Below are positions 41,664 to 49,742 of a stretch of 64,000 nucleotides of DNA, in pieces (positions within the stretch are counted from its first letter, which is position 1; every line of letters begins with the position of its first letter). The stretch comes from Paractinoplanes durhamensis. Its GTDB lineage: Bacteria; Actinomycetota; Actinomycetes; Mycobacteriales; Micromonosporaceae. The notes under the pieces were generated by a model that saw only the letters and a list, made by a program, of their open reading frames with translations, made no database searches and was not told where the DNA came from. A program made the position numbers and the translations under genes. Location: NCBI RefSeq assembly GCF_016862175.1, contig NZ_BOML01000021.1, positions 248,001 through 312,000 of the forward strand. The letters are read 5' to 3'.

Positions 41664-42611
41664 TTGTTCAAGATCCTGCGCACGTGTCTGGTGGTCCTGC
41701 TGGCGACCGCGGGCTTCGCGGCCGGGGGCGCACGGCCCGCGGAGGCGATCGCGAACGGCCAGAACGCGCGCGACGGAGCGTATCCGTTCGCGGCCCGGCT
41801 CACGATGACCGGGCTGCCGGCCGACAACGGGGAGACCCGGGACAGCTCCTGTTCCGGCGCGCTCGTCGCGCCACGCTGGGTGATCACCGCGGGGCACTGC
41901 TTCCGGGACCGCGGCGGCCGCCGGGTCAGCCGAACGGTGGCCCGGCGGACCACGGCCACGCTCGGCCGCACCAGGGTGGCCGGGCCGGGTGGTCAGGAGA
42001 TCGAGGTGGTCGCGGTGCGGCAGTCGGACACCGCCGACGTCGCCCTCGCCGAGCTGAGGACGGCGGTCACCGGCATCACGCCGCTGCGGATCGGCACCAC
42101 CGAGCCGGTCGTGGGGGAGGTGGTGCGGCTGGCCGGGTTCGGGCTGATGACCGACAGCGAGGACAACCCGGCAACGAGACTGCAAACGGGGCAGTTCACC
42201 GTCGGCAGCGTCGGGCCGGCCCTCATCGAGACCTCCGGCCGGGCTCCGCACGCGGACACCAGCCCGTGCCGGCACGACTCCGGCGCCCCGTACTTCCGGG
42301 AGCTCAACAAGAACAAGGAACTGGTCGCCCTGGTCAGCTCGGGTCCGGCCTGCCCGCATCGGGGTGGCGACTCCAGCGCCCGGATCGACAACATCAGCGG
42401 CTGGATCGGCGCCACCATCGCCACCGAGCCGAGCGGGACGGCCGACCGCTGGTGGCTCTGGCCGGCCGTGCTCGCGGTGGTTGTGCTGGTCGCGATGCTC
42501 GGTCTCCTCAGGTTCCGTCCGCGCCGCCCGATGGTGGTGGATCGGACGGTGCATTACCGAGGAGACCTTCATGGTGCAGCAGCGCAGCGAGACCGGGCAG
42601 CAGCTCGCTGA
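41664..42611 (+). CDS. Membrane-anchored trypsin-like serine protease
   Basis: 315 residues from TTG 41664 preceded by GGAGGG. A signal peptide ends near RPAEAIANG, where trypsin-type activation would begin. The catalytic triad is H78 (ITAGHCF), D125 (DTADVALAEL) and S206 (CRHDSGAPY; the usual GDSGGP is altered to HDSGAP). A membrane helix near residues 268-287 (LWPAVLAVVVLVAMLGLL) anchors the protease with a basic tail inside, so it acts at the outer face of the membrane. The last 41 bases overlap the start of the GAF-EAL gene. The TTG start suggests low expression. Confidence 0.85.
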   Translation: MFKILRTCLVVLLATAGFAAGGARPAEAIANGQNARDGAYPFAARLTMTGLPADNGETRDSSCSGALVAPRWVITAGHCFRDRGGRRVSRTVARRTTATLGRTRVAGPGGQEIEVVAVRQSDTADVALAELRTAVTGITPLRIGTTEPVVGEVVRLAGFGLMTDSEDNPATRLQTGQFTVGSVGPALIETSGRAPHADTSPCRHDSGAPYFRELNKNKELVALVSSGPACPHRGGDSSARIDNISGWIGATIATEPSGTADRWWLWPAVLAVVVLVAMLGLLRFRPRRPMVVDRTVHYRGDLHGAAAQRDRAAAR

Positions 42612-43764
42612 TCTCCTTCGGGCCGCCCGGTCGTCGCTGGGGCTGAGCCTGGCGTTCCTGAGCCGGATGGACGGCGTCACCCAGCACATCGAGGTGGCCG
42701 AGCCGGCGACCTCTGCTTACCTGTGCGACGGGTCCACCCGGGTGCAGGAGACCTCGATCTGTCAAGCGATCATGGAGGGGCGGCTTCCGGCGGTCATCGG
42801 GGACATCACCGAGTTCCCGTCGGCGGCCGAGCTGCCGGCGGTCCGGGACGGGATCCGCAGCCTCATCTCGGTGCCGGTGGTGCTCAGCGACGGGTCGGTC
42901 TACGGGACCTTCTGCGCCGCCGGGTTCGCCGCCTCCCGGGACCTGGCCGAGCGCGACCGGGCGCTGATGGAGGTCCTGGCGCACGCGGCCGCGATGATCA
43001 TCGAGCCGGACGTGCGGACCGACCGGCGCAACGCCGAGATCGGCAGCCGGCTCGAACCGGTGATCCACGGCGGCGGGCCGGTCGTCCTGCTGCAGCCGAT
43101 CGTCGACCTGGCCACCGGGCGCCGGATCGGATCCGAGGCGCTGAGCCGCTTCCCGTTGCAGTGGAACCTGCCACCCGACCTGGTCTTCGCCGAGGCCGCG
43201 CTGATCGGGCAGCGTGAGCGCCTGGAGGTGCTGGCGCTGGAGCAGGCCGCGGCCCACCTGCCGCACGTCTCCGGCTACGTCGCGATGAACGTGTCGCCCC
43301 GGACCCTGACCACCCCGGACTGCCTGGCCGTACTGGGCCGGATGCCGCTCGACCGGGTCGTGCTGGAGCTCTCCGAGCATGACCCGATCGAGGACTACGA
43401 CGGCCTGCGGCTGATCCTCGCGCCGTTCCGGGCCCGCGGGATGCGGCTCGCCATCGACGACGTCGGCGCCGGCTTCTCGTCGCTGCGGCACATCGTGGCC
43501 GCCGCCCCGGACGTCCTCAAGCTCGACCGCAGCATCGTCACCGGGGTGGCCGGCGACCCGGTGCTGAGCGCCGTCGTCCGGGCGCTGACCGAGTTGGCCG
43601 GCGTCATCGGCGCGGCCGTGGTCGCGGAGGGGATCGAGACCGGCGCGGACGCCGCCACCCTCACCGGCCTGGGCGTCGGCCTCGGCCAGGGCTGGCACTT
43701 CGACCGGGCCACCACCCCGGAAGCGCTGCGTGACGAATACCGCGCTGGAATTCTGCACTTCTAG
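42571..43764 (+). CDS. GAF-EAL cyclic-di-GMP phosphodiesterase
   Basis: 397 residues from ATG 42571 with GAGGAGA upstream; the start lies inside the protease gene. An N-terminal GAF sensor (about 10-145) is followed by an EAL domain with E189 (GSEALSR), AMNVSP, DDVGAGFSSL and EGIET, i.e. the metal- and substrate-binding residues of active phosphodiesterases (DDFGTG is changed to DDVGAG). It should hydrolyse cyclic-di-GMP in the cytosol. Two GGDEF proteins are encoded at 56512-63046, so the window contains both arms of this signalling system. Confidence 0.88.
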   Translation: MVQQRSETGQQLADLLRAARSSLGLSLAFLSRMDGVTQHIEVAEPATSAYLCDGSTRVQETSICQAIMEGRLPAVIGDITEFPSAAELPAVRDGIRSLISVPVVLSDGSVYGTFCAAGFAASRDLAERDRALMEVLAHAAAMIIEPDVRTDRRNAEIGSRLEPVIHGGGPVVLLQPIVDLATGRRIGSEALSRFPLQWNLPPDLVFAEAALIGQRERLEVLALEQAAAHLPHVSGYVAMNVSPRTLTTPDCLAVLGRMPLDRVVLELSEHDPIEDYDGLRLILAPFRARGMRLAIDDVGAGFSSLRHIVAAAPDVLKLDRSIVTGVAGDPVLSAVVRALTELAGVIGAAVVAEGIETGADAATLTGLGVGLGQGWHFDRATTPEALRDEYRAGILHF

Positions 43765-43782
43765 TGCACTATCGTCGAGGGC

Positions 43783-44844
43783 ATGCCTCGGTCATGGACC
43801 TTCGCGGTCGCGCGAAAAGATCTCGGTCGGACGACGCTCGTCGAGGGCGAAGTGCCGGAGGAGGGCGAGGTCGTCCTGAAGATCGACCGCGTCGGGCTGA
43901 CCGCCAACAACATCACCTACGCGGTGCTCGGCGAGCAGATGCGCTACTGGGAGTTCTTCCCACCGGAGCCGCGCGGCCTGACCGCCGACTGGGGGCTGCC
44001 GCCGCTGTGGGGGTTCGCCGAGGTGGTCGCGTCCGCGGTGCCCGAGGTCAAAACCGGGGAGCGGGTCTACGGCTACCTGCCGCCGGCGAGCCACCTGGTG
44101 GTGCGGCCGGACCGGATCGACGACACCGGCTTCCGTGACGCCAGCGCCCATCGGGCCGATCTGCCGTCGCCCTACAACGTCTACCGGTCCACCAAGGGCG
44201 ATCCGGTCTACCGGCCCGAGCAGGAGGACCTGCTGATCCTGTTCCGGCCGCTGTTCTACACCTCGTTCATGCTCGCCGACCAGGTCGCCGACAGCGACTT
44301 CTACGGCGCCGAGGCCCTCGTCCTGTCGTCGGCGTCGAGCAAGACGGCGTACGCCGCGGCGCTGGAACTGCAGGGCCGCGGCCCGCGCCTGATCGGGCTC
44401 ACCTCGCCGGGCAACGTCGCGTTCACCCGGTCGCTCGGCTGCTACGACGAGGTCGTCTCCTACGACGACATCGGCGCGCTGGCCAACGTGCCGACCGGCT
44501 ACCTCGACCTGTCCGGTGCGCCGGCCACCCGCGCCGCGCTGCGGGCGCACCTCGGCGACCGGCTGGTCCGGGACGTCGCGGTCGGGCTCACCAGCCAGGT
44601 CCCGAACGCGGCCGCCGCCGGCGAGGTCTTCTTCGCCCCGGTCCAGATGCGCAAGCGTCGCCAGGACTGGGGTCGCGACGGCCTCGAACAGCGGTTCGCC
44701 GAGGCCTGGCAGCGGTTCGCCGGGGTGGCGAGCGGGTTGATCGACATCAGCGTCGGGGAGGGGCCGGAGGAGCTGAGCCGGGTCTGGCTCGAGGTCCTCG
44801 ACGGCCGCACCCCGCCGCGGGTCGGGCACATCATCCGGATGTGA
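43783..44844 (+). CDS. DUF2855 family protein
   Basis: 353 residues from ATG 43783. The sequence (KIDRVGLTANNITYAVLGEQ; YWEFFP; WGFAEVVAS; LILFRPLFYTSFMLAD; VLSSASSKTAYAAA) is that of the DUF2855 family, distantly similar to medium-chain dehydrogenases by its GroES-like front and Rossmann-like middle. No enzyme activity is known. The last 14 bases overlap the convergent crotonase gene. Confidence 0.8.
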   Translation: MPRSWTFAVARKDLGRTTLVEGEVPEEGEVVLKIDRVGLTANNITYAVLGEQMRYWEFFPPEPRGLTADWGLPPLWGFAEVVASAVPEVKTGERVYGYLPPASHLVVRPDRIDDTGFRDASAHRADLPSPYNVYRSTKGDPVYRPEQEDLLILFRPLFYTSFMLADQVADSDFYGAEALVLSSASSKTAYAAALELQGRGPRLIGLTSPGNVAFTRSLGCYDEVVSYDDIGALANVPTGYLDLSGAPATRAALRAHLGDRLVRDVAVGLTSQVPNAAAAGEVFFAPVQMRKRRQDWGRDGLEQRFAEAWQRFAGVASGLIDISVGEGPEELSRVWLEVLDGRTPPRVGHIIRM

Positions 44845-46108
44845 CGGCCAGGTGGTGCAGGACGCCGCCGGTCCACGCCGGGTATCCGGCGGCAAGAACG
44901 GAGGCGACGTCGGCGCCGGCCGGGTCGACGACGAGACCGGCGTCGATTGCCCTGCGGGCGGCGGTGGTCATGGCTTCCGGGTCGGGTCCGGCTTCCTTGA
45001 GCGTACGGATGAGGGAGCCGCTGCCCGCCCGGATGACGACCGGGATGCCGCCTTTCGCGCGGACCTCGGCGGCCGCGGTGCCGGGGGAGTCGCTGCGGAT
45101 CTCGACGACCGGGGCGTCCGGCGCGAAGAACACGGCGGCCAGCGGATTCGCGACGACCTGCGGGAACTCGCTCAGGTCGGCCGGGTGCGATCCGTCCGCG
45201 GCCGGGGTGTCGGCGAGCGTGCGCATGGCGAAGAAGAGGTAGCTCAGGGCCGGAATTTCCGGGGCGCTCAGGAGCGTACGAAATGCGGCTGTCTCGATGG
45301 TGAAAGCATCTTCGGCCGAGGCTGTTGCGCTGCGGGAAGCCACGTCCAGCACCGCGGCCAGGGCGCGGACCGGTGAACCGGCCGAGCGGCGGCGCACCTC
45401 CTCGGCCAGCCCGGCCGGCTGCGCGGTGCCGCCCGGGATCTCGTAGCCGGGACGCTCCCAGCGCTGGGTGAACCACCCCGCCGGCTGGGCGAGCACCCAG
45501 GCCCGGGCGGCGGCCACCACGTCGTCGGCGAGCTCGTCGACCAGGCCCGCCGCCAGGGCCGACGAGGGGTGGAAGGCGGTGCCGGGGCCGACGATGTCGA
45601 GCACGGTCGCGGCGATGCCGGTCATCCGGGTCACCCGGACCACCCCGCCGCCACCGGGCATGATGCCCATCCCGGTCTCGGCGAGCGACCAGATCACCGA
45701 CGGATCCACCGGCCCGACCCGGTAGTGGCAGGCCAGTGCGATCTCGAAGCCGCCGCCGAGCGCCGAGCCGTTCAGCGCGGCGGCGACCGGCCGGCCCAGC
45801 GTCTCCAGCCGGCGCGCCTGGTCGCGCAGCGGCACCAGCAGCTCGTAGGTCGCGGCCGCCTCGTCCGGGGTGATCTCGGCCGGGACGAACTCCGGGCCGG
45901 CGATGAACGAGCGCTTGGCCGAGGTGAGCACCACGCCGCGCAGCCGGTCCCGGTGGGCGGTCAGGTCGTCGAGGCAGGCGCCGAGGCCGTCGAGGTGCCG
46001 CCGGTTGAGCATGTTGGCGGTGCGGCCGGGATCGTCGAGGGTCACGGTGACCACGCCGTCGGCGTCCCAGACCCAGCGGACCGACCCGAACTGTTGGATG
46101 TTCGTCAT
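44831..46108 (-). CDS. Enoyl-CoA hydratase/isomerase family protein (extended crotonase)
   Basis: 425 residues from ATG 46108. The N-terminal 260 residues have the crotonase fold: TANMLN, oxyanion-hole segments KRSFIAGPEF and NGSALGGGFEIALACHYRV, and WSLAETGMGIMPGGGGV with one of the acidic residues expected in hydratases. About 165 further helical residues replace the dehydrogenase half found in FadB/FadJ proteins, so it may be a FadB-like protein without the second domain. Likely role: fatty-acid beta-oxidation. It is divergent from an ArsR gene and its start codon lies inside an inverted repeat in that control region. Confidence 0.82.
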   Translation of the reverse strand: MTNIQQFGSVRWVWDADGVVTVTLDDPGRTANMLNRRHLDGLGACLDDLTAHRDRLRGVVLTSAKRSFIAGPEFVPAEITPDEAAATYELLVPLRDQARRLETLGRPVAAALNGSALGGGFEIALACHYRVGPVDPSVIWSLAETGMGIMPGGGGVVRVTRMTGIAATVLDIVGPGTAFHPSSALAAGLVDELADDVVAAARAWVLAQPAGWFTQRWERPGYEIPGGTAQPAGLAEEVRRRSAGSPVRALAAVLDVASRSATASAEDAFTIETAAFRTLLSAPEIPALSYLFFAMRTLADTPAADGSHPADLSEFPQVVANPLAAVFFAPDAPVVEIRSDSPGTAAAEVRAKGGIPVVIRAGSGSLIRTLKEAGPDPEAMTTAARRAIDAGLVVDPAGADVASVLAAGYPAWTGGVLHHLAVTSG

Positions 46109-46144
46109 ACCGTCAGGCTAGGCGAAGGTATGATGAACGTCCAA
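46094..46144. promoter_or_regulatory. 18-bp inverted repeat between crotonase and ArsR genes
   Basis: TTGGATGTTCGTCATACC (46094-46111) and the complement of 46127-46144 agree at 16 of 18 bases, with 15 bases between. The left arm covers the crotonase start codon; the right arm ends 17 bases before the ArsR gene. A dimeric regulator binding here would repress both genes. Confidence 0.55.
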
Positions 46145-46160
46145 CGGTAGTCTGTGGAGC

Positions 46161-46478
46161 ATGGCGAGCGACGACGATCCGGTCCCGGACATCTCCGGGG
46201 TCGCGCTGGTCGACGTGCTGCGGGCGGTCGCCGACCCGATCCGGCTGCGGATCGTGCAGACCCTCGCGGACGGCCGGCCGCACGCGAAATGCGGCACCCA
46301 CTGGAATTTCGGCGTCCATAAAAGCACGATGACCCACCATTTCCGTACGCTCCGCGAGGCCGGCCTGACCCGCACCACGGTGACCGGCCGCACCCACACC
46401 ATCGAGCTGCGCCGCGCCGAGCTGGAGACGCGTTTCCCCGGCCTGATCGACGCGCTGGCGACCGGGGACGCGGCGTAA
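46161..46478 (+). CDS. ArsR-family transcriptional regulator
   Basis: 105 residues from ATG 46161. A complete winged helix-turn-helix: LRAVADPIRLRIVQTLADGR, then KCGTHWNFGVHKSTMTHHFR and a wing TGRTHTIELRR. The length is normal for ArsR proteins; the usual metal box ELCVCDL is absent, so the effector is probably not arsenic. It is divergent from the crotonase gene and likely controls it through the inverted repeat at 46094-46144. Confidence 0.85.
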   Translation: MASDDDPVPDISGVALVDVLRAVADPIRLRIVQTLADGRPHAKCGTHWNFGVHKSTMTHHFRTLREAGLTRTTVTGRTHTIELRRAELETRFPGLIDALATGDAA

Positions 46479-46494
46479 CCTGGGGTTTTCCGTT

Positions 46495-46556
46495 TGGCAC
46501 ACGGTATGGTGCCATTCTGGCTTGCTTGTGTGCCACGGCTGTGCCACGATGGCACA
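46495..46556 (+). promoter_or_regulatory. Cluster of TGTGCCA/TGGCACA half-sites before the RHH gene
   Basis: Five half-sites in 62 bases: TGGCACA 46495-46501, GTGCCA 46509-46514, TGTGCCA 46529-46535, TGTGCCA 46540-46546 and TGGCACA 46550-46556. The last two form the perfect dyad TGTGCCACGATGGCACA. Ribbon-helix-helix proteins bind such repeated inverted sites cooperatively, and the adjacent gene encodes one, so autoregulation is likely. The array ends one base before the ATG. Confidence 0.6.
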
Positions 46557-46557
46557 C

Positions 46558-47076
46558 ATGGACCTGACCCCGTATGTGAGCAACCTCGGCCGCGAGTTCG
46601 CCACGCTCGCTGAGGCCGGCGGCCCGGAATCGCGTGCGCTGGTCGAACGCCTGAGCGGATCGCTCGAATCGGCGATCCGGATCACCCTGCTGGACGCGCT
46701 GTCGGCCGCCGCCGACGAGATCACCCGGGACATGGCGCCCGGCTCGGTGGAGGTGCGGCTGCGCGGCCGCGAGCCGGGCTTCGTCGTGACCCAGCCGGCC
46801 GCCCCGGCGGCCGTCGAATCCGATGCCACCGACCGCGAGCCGGACGCCGACCTGGCCTTCGCCGAGGACGGCCCGGCCGCCCGGATCAACGTCCGCATGC
46901 CCGAGCAGCTCAAGGGCGCGATCGAGGAGGCCGCGGCCCGCGAGGGCCGGTCGGTCAACGCCTGGCTGGCCCGGGCGGCCGCGGCCGCCCTGCAGCGGTC
47001 CGATCCGCAGCAGCGCCCCGAGCCGCGCGCCGCCGAGAAGCGAAGCACCCAGCGGTTCACCGGATGGGTTCGCTAG
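46558..47076 (+). CDS. Ribbon-helix-helix protein, Arc/HicB-C-like, first gene of exporter operon
   Basis: 172 residues from ATG 46558 (MDLTPYVSNLGREF). Earlier in-frame ATGs at 46549 and 46522 lie in the half-site cluster. No ribosome site precedes any of them, suggesting a leaderless message. The N-terminal 80 residues are helical (ESAIRITLLDALSAAADEIT) and end in a strand VEVRLRGREPGFVV; an acidic linker follows; residues 118-150 are a ribbon-helix-helix (ARINVRMPEQLKGAIEEAAA; REGRSVNAWLARAAAAAL). It probably binds the upstream TGTGCCA array and controls itself and the DUF4097/ABC genes behind it. The basic tail ends in RFTGWVR. Confidence 0.75.
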   Translation: MDLTPYVSNLGREFATLAEAGGPESRALVERLSGSLESAIRITLLDALSAAADEITRDMAPGSVEVRLRGREPGFVVTQPAAPAAVESDATDREPDADLAFAEDGPAARINVRMPEQLKGAIEEAAAREGRSVNAWLARAAAAALQRSDPQQRPEPRAAEKRSTQRFTGWVR

Positions 47077-47128
47077 AGCCCGTCCCACCAGCCAAAACAC
47101 TTCACCTACTCAGGATGTGGGGACCACC

Positions 47129-47986
47129 ATGCCCAAATTCGAGACGCCCGAACCGATCTCCGTCAATCTCGAGTTCGCCGCCGGCAGCGTGCGGATCGTC
47201 GCGAGCGACCGCACCGACACCGTCGTCGAGGTCCGCCCGGCCAACCCGGCCGAGGAGTCCGACGTGAAGGCGGCCGAGCAGATCCGGGTCGACTTCACCG
47301 GCGGCACCCTCCAGCTCATCGGCCCGAAGCGGGTCTTCGACTTCTCCCGCAAGACCCGGGCGGTCGAGGTGTCCATCGAGCTGCCCACCGGCTCGCAGAT
47401 CGCCGCGCACCTGCAGTGGGGCGAGTTCCGCTGCGTCGGCCGGCTCGGCGAGTGCCGGATCAAGTCGACCGGCAACGTCGTGCTGGAGCGGACCGGCCCG
47501 CTGCACCTGCACACCGGGCACGGGCACATCACCGTCGACGGTGTCGCCGGCGACGCCGAGATCTCCACCGCCTCCGGGAAGATCCGGGTCGGCGAGATCG
47601 CCGGCGGCGCCGAGGTCAAGAACTCCAACGGCGACACCCGGATCGACGCGGTCGGCGGCGACGTGCGGGTCCGCAACGCCAACGGCGACATCGCCATCGA
47701 GCACGCCGGTGCCGGTGTCGACGCGAAGACGTCCAACGGCGGCATCCGGCTCGGCGAGGTGGTCCGCGGCTCGGTCGTGCTCGGCGTCGCGGCCGGCGAC
47801 CTGGACATCGGCATCGCCGCCGGCACCGCCGCCTGGCTCGAGGTCTCCACCGGGTTCGGGCAGGTCCGCAACGAGCTGACCGACGCGCTCGGGCCGGACG
47901 AGGCCGACCGGACCGTCGAGGTGCGGGGCCGCACCGCGTACGGCGACATCACCATCCGCCGCGCCCGTTCGGAGGGACAGTCATGA
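47129..47986 (+). CDS. DUF4097 beta-strand repeat protein
   Basis: 285 residues from ATG 47129, preceded by GGGGA. No signal peptide or membrane helix. The protein is a chain of short beta repeats of the DUF4097 adhesin-like type (GHGHITVDGVAGDAEISTAS; GKIRVGEIAGGAEVKNSNGD; GDVRVRNANGDIAIEHAGAG), expected to form a right-handed beta helix. Its stop overlaps the ATPase start (ATGA), so it is coupled to the exporter. In actinomycetes such proteins accompany RHH regulators and ABC-2 exporters; their function is unknown, and being cytoplasmic it is more likely a scaffold than an adhesin. Confidence 0.85.
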   Translation: MPKFETPEPISVNLEFAAGSVRIVASDRTDTVVEVRPANPAEESDVKAAEQIRVDFTGGTLQLIGPKRVFDFSRKTRAVEVSIELPTGSQIAAHLQWGEFRCVGRLGECRIKSTGNVVLERTGPLHLHTGHGHITVDGVAGDAEISTASGKIRVGEIAGGAEVKNSNGDTRIDAVGGDVRVRNANGDIAIEHAGAGVDAKTSNGGIRLGEVVRGSVVLGVAAGDLDIGIAAGTAAWLEVSTGFGQVRNELTDALGPDEADRTVEVRGRTAYGDITIRRARSEGQS

Positions 47987-48918
47987 CGATCGCCGTGACC
48001 GGACTGCGCAAGTCGTTCGGCGACCAGGTCGTGCTCGACGGCATCGATCTGAGCGTGCCCGCCGGAACCGTCTTCTCGCTGCTGGGCGCGAACGGCGCCG
48101 GCAAGACCACGACCGTGAAGATTCTGTCCACATTGCTTGGTGCCGACGCCGGTGACGCCCGGGTCGCCGGGCACGACCTCGCCCGTGAGCCGGACGCCGT
48201 GCGCGCCGCGATCGGCGTCACCGGGCAATTCTCCGCGGTCGACAAGTTGCTCACCGGGGCGGAGAACCTGCGGCTGATGGCCGACCTGCACCACCTCGGC
48301 AAGAGCGCGGGCCGGCGGCGGGTCGCCGAGCTGCTCGACCAGTTCGACCTGGCCGAGGCGGCCGGCAAGCCGGTGTCGTCCTACTCCGGCGGCATGACCC
48401 GCCGGCTCGACCTGGCGATGACCCTGGTCGGCAGCCCCGAGGTGATCTTCCTCGACGAGCCGACCACCGGCCTCGACCCGCGCGGCCGCCGGGACATGTG
48501 GCAGATCGTCCGCGACCTGGTGGCCGGCGGCGTCACCATCTTCCTGACCACGCAGTACCTGGACGAGGCGGACGAGCTGGCCGACCGGATCGCGGTCCTC
48601 GACCACGGCCGGGTGGTCGCCGAGGGAACGGCCGAGGAGCTCAAGCGCCGCATCCCCGGCGGGCACGTCCGGCTGCGGTTCGCCGGCGAGCAGGACCGGG
48701 ACGCCGCCCTCGGCATCCTCGGCGAGGCCTCGCGGGACAACGACGCGCTCGTCCTGCGGGTGCCCAGCGACGGCAGCCTGGGCGCGCTGAAGACCCTGAT
48801 CGACCGGCTCGACGACCGGTCGGTCGCGGTCGACGAGCTGTCCCTGCACACCCCCGACCTCGACGACGTCTTCCTCGCCCTCACCGGCCGGCCCACCGAC
48901 GAGAAGGTGACCCGATGA
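47983..48918 (+). CDS. ABC exporter ATP-binding protein (DrrA type)
   Basis: 311 residues from ATG 47983. Walker A LLGANGAGKTTTVKIL, signature SSYSGGMTRRLDLA, Walker B VIFLDEPTTGLDP, switch histidine replaced by glutamine (LTTQYLDEADELAD), as is normal for DrrA-like proteins. The C-terminal 90 residues match the DrrA accessory domain. With the next gene it forms an ABC-2 exporter for a drug, lipid or other hydrophobic compound. Four-base overlaps on both sides (ATGA) tie it to the DUF4097 protein and the permease. Confidence 0.93.
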   Translation: MTIAVTGLRKSFGDQVVLDGIDLSVPAGTVFSLLGANGAGKTTTVKILSTLLGADAGDARVAGHDLAREPDAVRAAIGVTGQFSAVDKLLTGAENLRLMADLHHLGKSAGRRRVAELLDQFDLAEAAGKPVSSYSGGMTRRLDLAMTLVGSPEVIFLDEPTTGLDPRGRRDMWQIVRDLVAGGVTIFLTTQYLDEADELADRIAVLDHGRVVAEGTAEELKRRIPGGHVRLRFAGEQDRDAALGILGEASRDNDALVLRVPSDGSLGALKTLIDRLDDRSVAVDELSLHTPDLDDVFLALTGRPTDEKVTR

Positions 48919-49694
48919 CCACCCCCGCCCTGACCGTTCACCCGCTGCGCGACTCGGCGACGATGCTGCGCCGCAACCTCAAGCGCATGCAGCGTTATCC
49001 GTCGATGACCGCGACACTGATCCTCATGCCGGTCGTCTTCCTGCTGCTCTTCGTCTACGTGCTCGGCGGCACGCTCGGCGCCGGGCTCGGCGGCGGCCGG
49101 GCCGAGTACGCCAACTACGTGGCGCCCGCGATCATCCTGATGACGGTGATGTCGACGGTCCAGGGCACCGCGATCTCGATCGCGATGGACATGACCGAGG
49201 GCATCATCGCCCGGTTCCGCACCATGCACATCGCCCGCGTCTCGGTGCTGACCGGGCACGTCCTGGGCAGCATCCTCCAGGCGATGTTCGCGGTCGCGAT
49301 CGTCACCGGTGTCGCGCTGCTGGTCGGCTTCCGGCCGCACGCCGATCTGCTCGGCTGGCTGGCCACGGCCGGTTTCCTGGTGGCGGTCGCGCTCGCCTTC
49401 GTCTGGCTGTGCGTCGCGCTCGGCCTGGCGGCCAAGACCGTGGAGACCGCGAGCAACACCCCGATGCCGCTGGTACTGCTGCCCTTCCTCGGCAGCGGCT
49501 TCGTCCCGACCGACTCGATGCCGGCCGGCCTGCGCTGGTTCGCCGAGTACCAGCCGTTCACGCCGATCATCGAGACCCTGCGCGGCCTGCTGATGGCCGA
49601 GCCGGTGGGCAACAAGCCGTGGATCGCCCTGGCCTGGTGCGCGGCTATCGCCCTCGGCGGTTACCTCTGGTCGAAGCGCCTCTACAACCGCTGA
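48915..49694 (+). CDS. ABC-2 exporter permease (DrrB type)
   Basis: 259 residues from ATG 48915. Six hydrophobic segments and the ABC-2 signature around LPFLGSGFVPTDSMPAGLRW and FAEYQPFTPIIETLRGLL, as in DrrB/ABC-2 membrane proteins. Last gene of the four-gene operon beginning with the RHH protein; a GC-rich hairpin follows seven bases after the stop. Substrate unknown; the absence of nearby biosynthetic genes makes a self-resistance role unproven. Confidence 0.92.
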   Translation: MTTPALTVHPLRDSATMLRRNLKRMQRYPSMTATLILMPVVFLLLFVYVLGGTLGAGLGGGRAEYANYVAPAIILMTVMSTVQGTAISIAMDMTEGIIARFRTMHIARVSVLTGHVLGSILQAMFAVAIVTGVALLVGFRPHADLLGWLATAGFLVAVALAFVWLCVALGLAAKTVETASNTPMPLVLLPFLGSGFVPTDSMPAGLRWFAEYQPFTPIIETLRGLLMAEPVGNKPWIALAWCAAIALGGYLWSKRLYNR

Positions 49695-49700
49695 GGCGAG

Positions 49701-49728
49701 GCGTCCGGCCCCGTGGGGGACCGGACGC
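49701..49728. terminator. Hairpin between convergent exporter and hydrolase genes
   Basis: GCGTCCGG (49701-49708) pairs with CCGGACGC (49721-49728), with additional CCC/GGG pairing inside. There is no T-run, common for high-GC actinomycete terminators. It sits in the 48-base gap of two converging genes and could serve both. Confidence 0.55.
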
Positions 49729-49742
49729 CGAAGCCTGTCCGG

